A DNA stretch of 13,502 nucleotides, taken from assembly GCF_003951315.1 (NCBI RefSeq), contig NZ_QLJH01000050.1, forward strand, positions 1-13,502. The letters run 5' to 3'. Under the pieces are notes generated by a model. It saw nothing but the letters and a program-made list of their open reading frames with translations. It was not told where the DNA came from and ran no database searches. Below, in pieces: positions 1 to 5,426 of this stretch (position 1 is its first letter; each line of letters starts with the position of its first letter). This DNA is from Sphingomonas sp. S-NIH.Pt15_0812. GTDB lineage: Bacteria; Pseudomonadota; Alphaproteobacteria; Sphingomonadales; Sphingomonadaceae. A program made the translations under genes and the position numbers.

Positions 1-2
1 AA

Positions 3-173
3 GCAAGGGTACTGATCGAGGCGTGGCGCCGTCACTACAACACCGTCCGGCCGCACAGCAGCCTGGGCTACCGGCCGCCCGCACCACAAGCGGCGACACC
101 GCCATTGCCGGCCTCCGGTTCCGCTTCGCTCCACCTACGACCGGCAATGGCGGCGGAGACGACAATGCACTAA
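3..173 (+). CDS. IS3-family transposase, C-terminal fragment
   Basis: The reading frame enters from the left edge and ends at TAA 171-173. The visible residues include EAWRRHYNTVRPHSSLGYRP, which is the C-terminal end of the DDE integrase core of IS3-family OrfB transposases (the N-x-x-RPHSSLGYxxP signature). The catalytic D, D and E residues would lie to the left of, or at, the window edge. The last 25 residues are low-complexity Ala/Pro. Their DNA contains a perfect 13-bp inverted repeat (99-111 with 141-153). It is partial only because the window cuts it. Confidence 0.88.
   Translation, partial: ARVLIEAWRRHYNTVRPHSSLGYRPPAPQAATPPLPASGSASLHLRPAMAAETTMH
99..153. repeat. 13-bp perfect inverted repeat inside the IS transposase 3' end
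   Basis: CCGCCATTGCCGG at 99-111 is matched exactly by CCGGCAATGGCGG at 141-153, with a 29-base spacer. It lies within the transposase coding sequence, 20 to 75 bases before the stop. The RNA could fold into a strong stem, but no T-run follows, so it is not a classic intrinsic terminator. Confidence 0.7.
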
Positions 174-250
174 CTAATAACCCGGACCACCCGATGGGGG
201 CTGCTCAACGGTACCGCAAGAGCTCGATGTGGGTGTTCTTCTCAACAGAG

Positions 251-1147
251 TCATGCGACGTCCGCCATTGTGGCTTTTGCCTGCTGCGACGTCAGCGCCG
301 CACCGGCTGACGCTGAGACAATCAGGCCAATAGCCAACCACTGAGATCCGGCTAGAGCCTCACCTAGGACAACGAAACCGACGAAAGCGCCGACGGCAGG
401 CTCAGCGCTTAGCAGCGTACCAAAGGTGTTGGTTGGCAATCGAGGGAGAGCGATGATCTCAAGCGTATAGGGCAGCGCGCTCGAGACCAATCCGACCGCC
501 ACACCGAGGGCCAGAACGTCCGGACGGAGCATCGCAGATCCGGCATGATAGATGCCAATCGGCGCCGTTATCAGGGCCGCAATCAGCATGCCGCCAGCAA
601 CCGCCGCAGTGCCATGATTTTGTCCGGCGCGCTTACCTGTCACAATGTAGATCGCCCAACAGGCTCCTGCCGCGCCAGCAAGCGCTATGCCTCGCCAATC
701 CAGATGTGCAACGCCGCTCCAAATCGGCAGCAACAGCATAAGGCCGGCCACAGCTAAAGCGATCCAGACGAAATCCATCTTTCGCCGGGAGGTCAGCAGG
801 GCAACGGCAAGAGGCCCGGTGAACTCGATCGCGATGCCGATACCTAAAGGGATGAACGTCAGGGCCTTGTAAAAGGCCAGGTTCATGATCCCGAGCATCA
901 GCCCGTACGGTAGAAGGGAGTAAAAGTCTGCTCGAGAGAACGTCCGCCATGGGCGGAAGATCGCCGACAATGCACAGGCACTCACCATCAGGCGGAGCGC
1001 AGTCGCTCCCTCTGGGCCTATCGCGGGAAACAGGCCCTTCGCAAATGAGGCGCCTACGCTGATCGATAGCAACGAGCCGGCCAGTGCGACAACGGCCACA
1101 AGGTCAATCTGCGGGCGGGTGGGCATGGAATTCACTGGAATATTCAT
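251..1147 (-). CDS. EamA/DMT-superfamily transporter (RhtA-like exporter)
   Basis: This encodes a 298-residue inner-membrane protein of the drug/metabolite transporter superfamily. Members usually have ten membrane helices arranged as two EamA repeats, and many export amino acids or related metabolites. The sequence is a run of hydrophobic segments, for example around residues 15-35, 75-95, 100-118 and 125-145, and the rest alternates likewise to the C-terminus. The two-repeat length is normal for the family. Family hallmarks include the conserved glutamate in [13 protein letters not shown] and an AEPAVGAF segment in the second repeat. The gene is divergent from an Lrp/AsnC regulator 101 bp away, an arrangement common for amino-acid exporters, so the regulator probably controls it. 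No clear Shine-Dalgarno precedes the ATG at 1147. A second ATG seven codons in (1126) is an alternative start. The substrate cannot be read from the sequence; threonine/homoserine-type export is only a family analogy. Confidence 0.9.
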   Translation of the reverse strand: MNIPVNSMPTRPQIDLVAVVALAGSLLSISVGASFAKGLFPAIGPEGATALRLMVSACALSAIFRPWRTFSRADFYSLLPYGLMLGIMNLAFYKALTFIPLGIGIAIEFTGPLAVALLTSRRKMDFVWIALAVAGLMLLLPIWSGVAHLDWRGIALAGAAGACWAIYIVTGKRAGQNHGTAAVAGGMLIAALITAPIGIYHAGSAMLRPDVLALGVAVGLVSSALPYTLEIIALPRLPTNTFGTLLSAEPAVGAFVGFVVLGEALAGSQWLAIGLIVSASAGAALTSQQAKATMADVA

Positions 1148-1158
1148 GACGCAAAAAT

Positions 1159-1193
1159 ACGAAATCAGCTGAGCTGTCGTGATCGATTTTCGT
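1159..1193. promoter_or_regulatory. Candidate Lrp-family operator between divergent exporter and regulator
   Basis: The 101-bp gap between the exporter and regulator starts holds ACGAAATC at 1159-1166 and, inverted, GATTTTCGT at 1185-1193 (one base longer). Between them lies the odd palindrome CAGCT-G-AGCTG at 1166-1176. AT-rich imperfect dyads of this kind are usual for Lrp/AsnC binding. No binding data can be inferred beyond position and symmetry. Confidence 0.4.
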
Positions 1194-1204
1194 CCATCAG
1201 CGAC

Positions 1205-1210
1205 TATAAT
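1205..1210 (+). promoter_or_regulatory. Candidate -10 box of the lrp-like gene
   Basis: A perfect TATAAT occurs 38 bases before the regulator's ATG. The matching -35 region is weak (ATCGAT at 1182-1187 with 17-bp spacing) and overlaps the proposed operator. This would suit an autoregulated promoter. Confidence 0.4.
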
Positions 1211-1248
1211 TATCGCACCTTGTACTCCTCGAAGGAAATCCGGTCGCC

Positions 1249-1710
1249 ATGGATTCGCTCGATCGCAAGCTCCTGAAGGTGTTGCAGGCGGACACCCAGC
1301 GGCCCATGGCTCAGGTGGCGGAGGAGGTCGGCCTCTCCACGCCTGCGTGTTACCGCCGTGTGCGCCAGCTCCGTGCCGCAGGCATCATCGATCGCGAAGT
1401 CGCTATCGTCCGCCCGCGCGATTTGGGCTGGCCATTGACCCTTCTAACCATGGTCACGCTGGAGCGCGAAGGTGCGCGGACGATCGAGGAGATGAAGCGT
1501 GTGCTCAGCGCTGAGCCGGAGGTGCTGGAGGCTTGGAACGTCACTGGCGATCACGATCTCGTCGTCAGGATCGTGGCGCGCGACATGGAAGGATATGACG
1601 AGCTGGTGCAGCGGCTATTTTCCGCCGACGACCGCGTACGTAGCTTCAAGACCCTGGTCGTGATCCGCGAGATCAAGCCTTCCAGCCCTGTTCCTGTCGA
1701 CGAGGGCTGA
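1249..1710 (+). CDS. Lrp/AsnC-family transcriptional regulator
   Basis: This 153-residue protein has the normal length and layout of the Lrp/AsnC family. An N-terminal winged helix-turn-helix covers roughly residues 1-60 ([15 protein letters not shown], then [20 protein letters not shown] with the recognition helix). A C-terminal RAM/AsnC ligand-binding domain covers roughly 65-145, including the [19 protein letters not shown] segment that forms the effector and oligomer interface. Such proteins bind amino acids and act as DNA-wrapping dimers to octamers. The start is the ATG at 1249, with GAAGGAA at 1231-1237 as a plausible but distant ribosome site. It is divergent from the EamA exporter and most likely regulates it and itself. 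The effector is unknown. Confidence 0.95.
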   Translation: MDSLDRKLLKVLQADTQRPMAQVAEEVGLSTPACYRRVRQLRAAGIIDREVAIVRPRDLGWPLTLLTMVTLEREGARTIEEMKRVLSAEPEVLEAWNVTGDHDLVVRIVARDMEGYDELVQRLFSADDRVRSFKTLVVIREIKPSSPVPVDEG

Positions 1711-1767
1711 TCCACGGGTGCGCAGCCATGAGGCAGCAGCCGTATGTGGTCCAGCGGTACAGCCCCG

Positions 1768-1809
1768 ATCAACGCCTAACGCAACTATCTAGTTACGTTA
1801 GGCGTTGAT
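1768..1809. promoter_or_regulatory. Operator copy 1 inside a 42-bp palindrome
   Basis: The 24-bp core at 1777-1800 reads TAACGCAACT, four bases, AGTTACGTTA. It matches the cores at 4447-4470 and 5298-5321. Here the symmetry extends outward by ATCAACGCC / GGCGTTGAT, so 1768-1809 is palindromic apart from one pair (1782/1795) and the central two bases. It ends 27 bp before the lipoprotein start codon at 1837, so bound repressor would block transcription initiation or early elongation. The likely binder is the TetR protein encoded at 4534-5169; this is inferred from the shared motif. Confidence 0.75.
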
Positions 1810-1836
1810 GCTGCTTGTTACCTCACGGAGAAAATG

Positions 1837-2139
1837 ATGACGATCAAGGCGACCATGGTGATGCTGGTGGCATCAGGAAGTGTGCTTGTGTCTGGTTGCG
1901 CTTCTGATCGTGGCGAGCGCCGGGCTGCGACGCGCGGCGCGCTGTTCGGTGCAGCTGGCGGCGCAGCCATTGGAGCTCTGACAGGCGGTGATATCGCCAA
2001 GGGAGCAGCCCTCGGCGCTGCAGGGGGAGCCGTTGTCGGAGCGGTGACCCATGACGGCCGGCGTCGCGATGTGTACCGTGACGGCCGTGGTCGCCGCTTC
2101 TGGGTGGACGATCGCGGCAGGCGCCATCGCGTTCGCTGA
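1837..2139 (+). CDS. Small glycine-zipper lipoprotein with Arg-rich tail
   Basis: The product has 100 residues from ATG 1837. That start lies 6 bases after GGAG (1827-1830); the ATG at 1834 is only 3 bases after it. Residues 1-21 form a lipoprotein signal ending in the lipobox VSGC, so Cys21 should be lipidated and the protein anchored in a membrane, most likely the outer one. Residues 33-70 are Gly/Ala-rich with GxxxG-type spacing (FGAAGGAAIGAL, GAALGAAGGAVVGAV), the pattern of glycine-zipper domains that pack as helical hairpins in or on membranes. The last 28 residues are Arg/Asp-rich. It resembles small 17 kDa-antigen-like or YMGG-type proteins in layout, but no specific function can be assigned. 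Operator copy 1 lies immediately upstream, so it is probably repressed by the TetR protein of this window. It converges on the SnoaL-like gene. Confidence 0.85.
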   Translation: MTIKATMVMLVASGSVLVSGCASDRGERRAATRGALFGAAGGAAIGALTGGDIAKGAALGAAGGAVVGAVTHDGRRRDVYRDGRGRRFWVDDRGRRHRVR

Positions 2140-2251
2140 GAAACTAGGTTGGTCGGGCCTGGTGTCGCACCAGCGCCGGGCCGCTTCGCTGGAACGAGGG
2201 CGAAATAGCCTACGGAAGTGGCCCCATGCAGGCGCGATCTTACCGGGGGAT

Positions 2252-2695
2252 CTAAACCGGTTCGATGACCGTCTGCGTGATGCGCCACTTGCCATCGATA
2301 CGCCGATACTCGTCGCGAAATGCCTTCAGACAGATGGCTGTCTCAGGCTCGGAAATTGGACCAGCTCCTAAATCCATGACGTAGCAGCGCCCGGACGCTG
2401 TCCCATCTCCTGCGAGGTGGATGTCATGACGAACAAGGGCATGTGCAAAGGGACGCTGTCGGCTAGCCGGCGCTTCGAGTTCGCTGCATCCCGCCTCCAG
2501 GCTTACCTTGATCGCTGGCAGCCCAGACATGGTCGTTGTGGAAGCGATCACCTGAGCATGAGGCGCGAAGACGTCATCCAAACCTTCGAGCCGGCCAGCC
2601 TCCATGCTGAAAGCATAGCGACGGCGAAGCTGCCTGATCGCCTCCATGTCACAAACCGCCTGGCGCCGTTCGTTTGTAGCATCGTCCAACGTCAA
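2252..2695 (-). CDS. SnoaL-like / NTF2-fold protein coupled to the ECF sigma gene
   Basis: This encodes 147 residues with the alpha+beta cone layout of the SnoaL/NTF2 superfamily. N-terminal helices (EAIRQLRRRYAFSMEAG, LEGLDDVFAPHAQV) are followed by strands ending in the characteristic YRRIDGKWRITQTVIEPV. Members range from small hydrolases and isomerases to regulatory domains. The start is TTG at 2695. It overlaps the sigma gene's TGA (2692-2694) in the sequence TTGA, with GGAG 8 bases upstream (2704-2707), so translation is probably coupled. Some ECF groups (for example ECF41) carry a C-terminal SnoaL-like domain that modulates sigma activity. A regulatory role for this separate protein is therefore attractive but unproven. 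No catalytic residues were assigned. Confidence 0.85.
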   Translation of the reverse strand: MTLDDATNERRQAVCDMEAIRQLRRRYAFSMEAGRLEGLDDVFAPHAQVIASTTTMSGLPAIKVSLEAGCSELEAPASRQRPFAHALVRHDIHLAGDGTASGRCYVMDLGAGPISEPETAICLKAFRDEYRRIDGKWRITQTVIEPV

Positions 2696-3216
2696 CTCAT
2701 CATCTCCATCAAGGCTAATCTCCCGCGATGAACGCGGCTTTTGAGACTCGAGAGGGTTATGTCGGCTTCCTGCGCCGCCTCCTCGTATGAAAGGCCATCA
2801 ACGGCAACGAGACGCAGCGCCGAACCTTGGTCGGGTGGTAACCGATCGATCGCAGAGCGGACCTGATTGAGTTCGACAGCGGCGGATTGCCCCTCGTTCC
2901 TGGCCAGGCTGATCTCTGCAGCGCCTTCGTGAAACTCGCCTTGCCACCGTGCCCGCCGATAGTGGTTGCGGAAGGCATTGCGCAAAATCGTGTAGAGCCA
3001 TGCCCGGAAGTGCGAGCCGGGCTTGAACTGGCTGCGCGCCCGCCACGCCCTCAAAAAGGTCTCCTGAACCAGGTCATCGGCAAGGTCGCCGTCCTGACAC
3101 ATCCTGCGAGCGTAGGCCTGCAACGGCAGTCGCATCTTGGCGAGCTGATTTCCAAACTCCGCTTGCGTGAAGCCTGTACCGGCAAGATGGTCGATATCTG
3201 TTGGTGCAGCGGTAAT
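2692..3216 (-). CDS. ECF-type RNA polymerase sigma factor
   Basis: This is an extracytoplasmic-function sigma-70 factor that directs RNA polymerase to alternative promoters. Region 2 is visible as YARRMCQDGDLADDLVQETF followed by LRAWRARSQFKPGSHFRAWL and YTILRNAFRNHYRRA. Region 4 contains RLPPDQGSALRLVAVDGLSY, EEAAQEADITLSSLKSRVHR and a C-terminal RGRLALMEM. The first ATG in frame is at 3135, but it has no Shine-Dalgarno and would remove part of the first sigma-2 helix. The frame stays open upstream and reads FTQAEFGNQLAK, which fits the family. An ATT at 3216 lies 6 bases after AGAGG (3223-3227) and gives a 174-residue protein of normal length. I therefore place the start there; 3135 is the fallback. 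No NepR or other anti-sigma gene is adjacent. It lies 83 bp downstream of the hydrolase and overlaps the SnoaL-like gene, probably forming one transcript. Confidence 0.88.
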   Translation of the reverse strand: MTAAPTDIDHLAGTGFTQAEFGNQLAKMRLPLQAYARRMCQDGDLADDLVQETFLRAWRARSQFKPGSHFRAWLYTILRNAFRNHYRRARWQGEFHEGAAEISLARNEGQSAAVELNQVRSAIDRLPPDQGSALRLVAVDGLSYEEAAQEADITLSSLKSRVHRGRLALMEMMS

Positions 3217-3299
3217 GCATCACCTCTGGATTTTGACGGCGTTTCGACACCCTGCCGGATTAAGCTCGCCCCGGGCTGCGGGCAGCCGACGCGTCTGGT

Positions 3300-4346
3300 T
3301 CAAGCGATGCCGAGACCCAGCTTCAGGGCGGCAATTTTCGCAGCGTTGAACTGGCTGACCACCTTGGTATCGGTCTGCGCATCGAAGCCGTGATAGGCTC
3401 CGGGAACGACGACGAGTTCGGTCGTGACCCCTGCGGCATTGAGACGCTGTGCGTAGTCGACGTCTTCGTCCACAAAGAGGTCGATCGAGCCCACACCGAT
3501 AAACATCGGCGGCAGCCCATTCAGGTTCTGCACCCTTGCAGGCACGCCCGCGATCGGTCCGGAGGCGAGGCCCGGAGTTCTGCCGAGGAAGCACTGCCAT
3601 CCAAATCGATTGCTCATCGGGGTCCAGAGCAGCCGACCGATATGGGCAGGGACCTTACGGCTAGTGCCGGTGCGATCGTCCAGCATGGGATAGATCAAGC
3701 ACTGGAACGCGACCGGAATTTCTCCGCGATCCCGCGCTGTGATGGCGAGAAGAGCGGCATGGCCACCTCCTGCGCTTTCTCCCATGATCCCAATGCGTGC
3801 CGGGTCGACGCCCAGGCTTCGTGCATTGCCGTGCAGCCACTTCAAGGCGGCGTAGTTGTCCTCGACAGAGCCGCGATAGGTCGTCTCGGGGGCAAGTCTG
3901 TATTCCACCGACACGGCGAGGCAATCGAGCTCCTGAGCCGTCTTGAGCAGACCGCCCAGTGAGCCACGCGCGCTACCAGAGGTGAAGCCACCCCCATGCA
4001 TGTGCAGGAGTGCGGGTCGAGTGCCAGCCTTGCCGCCATTCACGATGTAGATGGTCACCGGAGGAGCGCCGTCACGGCCAGCGATCACACGTTTCTCATG
4101 AGGAACCTCGGCAGGCGGCCCGCCATATTGCTCCACCATGAGCCGATCCCGCTTGAGATTGGCAAGCGAGGGAGGCGTTTGATTGCGGAGCATCGGCAGG
4201 AATTGCTTGGCCATCGGCCGTAGCTCAGGATGAACGTACGCGAGGTAAGCCTCGTCAGGTGACTGAGCCAGCACCGTCTTTGCGCTGATGAACGGCACGC
4301 TAGCCGCGGCCGCTGACAGGCCCTTTATGACGCTACGACGCAACAT
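3300..4346 (-). CDS. Tat-exported alpha/beta hydrolase (HSL-type esterase)
   Basis: The product has 348 residues from ATG 4346, with GAGGA 9 bases upstream. An in-frame start at 4454 would add 36 residues before the signal peptide and overlap the operator, so it is rejected. Residues 1-28 (MLRRSVIKGLSAAAASVPF, cleavage near VLAQ) look like a twin-arginine signal, suggesting a folded periplasmic enzyme. The rest is a hormone-sensitive-lipase (family IV) alpha/beta hydrolase. It has the HGGG oxyanion motif at 117-120, GESAGG with nucleophile Ser191, Asp289 in VGSIDLF and His319 in PGAYHGF. These enzymes hydrolyse carboxylic esters; the substrate is unknown. The gene is divergent from tetR with operator copy 2 between them, so it is likely repressed by TetR and induced by a TetR ligand. 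The sigma and SnoaL-like genes follow on the same strand. Confidence 0.92.
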   Translation of the reverse strand: MLRRSVIKGLSAAAASVPFISAKTVLAQSPDEAYLAYVHPELRPMAKQFLPMLRNQTPPSLANLKRDRLMVEQYGGPPAEVPHEKRVIAGRDGAPPVTIYIVNGGKAGTRPALLHMHGGGFTSGSARGSLGGLLKTAQELDCLAVSVEYRLAPETTYRGSVEDNYAALKWLHGNARSLGVDPARIGIMGESAGGGHAALLAITARDRGEIPVAFQCLIYPMLDDRTGTSRKVPAHIGRLLWTPMSNRFGWQCFLGRTPGLASGPIAGVPARVQNLNGLPPMFIGVGSIDLFVDEDVDYAQRLNAAGVTTELVVVPGAYHGFDAQTDTKVVSQFNAAKIAALKLGLGIA

Positions 4347-4425
4347 GGCTGAGGATCCTCGCTCTCGTATCTGCCGACAGACCTCGCTCGTGAGAGCGCG
4401 CAAAAGAAGGCGTCGACCATTCCAC

Positions 4426-4454
4426 CCTATAAGAGCAGCGTGTCGGCAACGCAA
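4426..4454 (-). promoter_or_regulatory. Candidate promoter of the hydrolase gene, overlapping the operator
   Basis: On the minus strand, TTGCGT (4454-4449) and TATAGG (4431-4426) are separated by exactly 17 bases. The -35 hexamer is part of the operator half-site AGTTGCGTTG, so repressor binding would occlude it. The predicted transcript start is about 70-75 bases before the ATG at 4346. Confidence 0.45.
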
Positions 4455-4470
4455 CTAGACAGTTGCGTTA
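4447..4470. promoter_or_regulatory. Operator copy 2, between hydrolase and tetR
   Basis: The site reads CAACGCAACT, four bases, AGTTGCGTTA; only the first base departs from the consensus of the other two copies. The nine-base arms AACGCAACT / AGTTGCGTT are perfectly inverted. Its position between two divergent genes, one of which encodes a TetR protein, is the classic place for a TetR operator controlling both its own gene and the neighbour. Confidence 0.8.
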
Positions 4471-4484
4471 GCTGTTGCCATAGT
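4456..4484 (+). promoter_or_regulatory. Candidate promoter of tetR, overlapping the operator
   Basis: TAGACA (4456-4461) and CATAGT (4479-4484) are spaced by 17 bases and match the -35 and -10 consensus at 5 and 4 positions of 6. The -35 element lies in the centre of operator copy 2, which predicts autorepression. The leader to the proposed CTG start would be about 43 bases. Confidence 0.4.
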
Positions 4485-4533
4485 TGGTGATGCTGGTCAC
4501 GCCGGCGAGAACGAGATCGAGAAGGCAGCACAT

Positions 4534-5169
4534 CTGAAACCCGCAGCTAAAACAGAAGCGCCAGCGGCCAAATCGCTGGGGGGGCGTCCTACGGCGGAGC
4601 GTGCAGCTGAGATCGCTGGCACGGTGCTGATGGCCACGATCCAGGCATTCGCTGAAAACGGGTCCGACTTCAGTATGGATGAGGTCGCCAAAATGGCGGG
4701 CGTCAGCAAACAGGCCATCTACCGTCGCTGGACCAGCAAGTACGACCTCCTCGCTGATGCCGTGTCGTTTGGCCTGGACCAGATGAACCGACACGAGGAG
4801 GAAATCGTCGCGGACAATCCTCTTGAAGCTCTTCGACAGGTTAGCTGGCAGCGGATGAATGGCGATCCCCAGCTTGGGACCCGGCTTGGCTTTTTCCTCG
4901 TTGCTGAAAGCTTCCGGAACGAGGCGATCAGGAAGCACCTGAACAATCTGCGACCAAAGGTGATCGGCGTCTTCCTCCGACACCTCGAGGAGTTGGAGCG
5001 CATCGGATTGCGGGCGGAAGGGGATATCGTCTCTCAGGCAGAGATCCTCAACGACCTTCTCACCTCTGCCACGCACAGCCTGGTCATCAGGGGCACGGCA
5101 GGCGCCGCAGAGATGGCACGCGAGTTTGAGACTCGCTGGCATGCGTTCTGCAGGATAGCCGTTAAGTGA
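4534..5169 (+). CDS. TetR/AcrR-family transcriptional repressor
   Basis: This is a one-component repressor with an N-terminal TetR helix-turn-helix (AEIAGTVLMATIQAFAENG, then SMDEVAKMAGVSKQAIYRRW with TSKYDLLADA) and a helical C-terminal ligand and dimer domain that is diverse in this family. The first standard start codons in frame are GTG 4624 and ATG 4630. Both begin within helix 1 and leave out GGRPTAERAAEIAG, the usual TetR lead-in (G-RPTxE). The frame is open back to 4459 with no ATG, GTG or TTG. A CTG at 4534 lies 8 bases after a strong GAGAAGG (4519-4525) and gives 211 residues, a normal TetR length. I place the start there; 4624 is the conventional alternative. A G7 run at 4578-4584 could also hide a frameshift. 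The gene is divergent from the hydrolase and probably binds the three local operators. Its ligand is unknown. Confidence 0.9.
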   Translation: MKPAAKTEAPAAKSLGGRPTAERAAEIAGTVLMATIQAFAENGSDFSMDEVAKMAGVSKQAIYRRWTSKYDLLADAVSFGLDQMNRHEEEIVADNPLEALRQVSWQRMNGDPQLGTRLGFFLVAESFRNEAIRKHLNNLRPKVIGVFLRHLEELERIGLRAEGDIVSQAEILNDLLTSATHSLVIRGTAGAAEMAREFETRWHAFCRIAVK

Positions 5170-5251
5170 ACCGCTGACCGGCGCGGCCGGCCACGATTTC
5201 GGCAATCTACATCGATGGTGAACGAGTAGCTGGCCGCCCCGGCCTGGCTGA

Positions 5252-5269
5252 CGCGCACACTCGTGCGCG
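5252..5269 (+). terminator. GC hairpin downstream of tetR
   Basis: CGCGCAC (5252-5258) and GTGCGCG (5263-5269) form a 7-bp stem with a 4-base loop, 82 bases after the tetR stop. No T-run follows, so it may pause or protect the transcript rather than terminate it. Confidence 0.3.
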
Positions 5270-5297
5270 CTGCAGGGTCCATCAGCATTTTCCCAAC

Positions 5298-5333
5298 TAA
5301 CGCAACTAGCCAGTTGCGTTACTAGTTTAGTTA
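5298..5333. promoter_or_regulatory. Operator copy 3 plus an extra half-site
   Basis: The core at 5298-5321 reads TAACGCAACT, four bases, AGTTGCGTTA, with perfect 10-base arms. A further AGTTTAGTTA at 5324-5333 matches the right arm at 8 of 10 positions. It is a direct repeat 12 bases downstream, about one helical turn. The site ends about 100 bases before the glycine-zipper gene at 5427. The most likely binder is the TetR protein encoded just upstream. Confidence 0.75.
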
Positions 5334-5426
5334 GGGCAAAGCGGCCTCAGACCGCAGATCAGCGCCGCAGAAGGCCGACGCGGCAGACCACATGGCTCGT
5401 GGTCTCAGCACCCAGGAGTAATGCGT

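Larger units (their letters stand above)
1..207 (+). mobile_element. 3' end of an IS3-family insertion sequence
   Basis: This is the right-hand end of an insertion sequence whose left part lies outside the window. It contains the last 56 codons of the transposase, then a terminal sequence with CCACCCGATGGGGGCTG ending in TGCTCA at about 207. An end of the TG...CA type, with a transposase ending shortly before it, is typical of the IS3 family. The exact outer boundary is inferred because the left inverted repeat is not visible. A target duplication cannot be checked. Confidence 0.75.

Noticed and set aside
2159..2173. CTGGTG-TCG-CACCAG hairpin between convergent genes as a terminator
   Set aside because: Only a 6-bp stem with a 3-base loop and no T-run; too weak to call.
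1818..2295. Two minus-strand frames of 140 and 156 codons over the lipoprotein gene
   Set aside because: Low-complexity Pro/Ala/Arg/Ser translations, antisense to the glycine-zipper repeats; a composition artefact.
3274..3287. GGCTGC-GG-GCAGCC stem between hydrolase and sigma genes as an attenuator
   Set aside because: Short stem with an unfavourable 2-base loop and no T-run on the minus strand.
4347..4454. Longer hydrolase start at 4454 (36 extra residues)
   Set aside because: It would put the Tat signal peptide in the middle of the protein and begin inside the operator; ATG 4346 has its own GAGGA site.
4468..5205. 245-codon minus-strand open frame over tetR
   Set aside because: It mirrors the TetR reading frame, with no recognisable domain or ribosome site; the TetR reading is clearly the real one.
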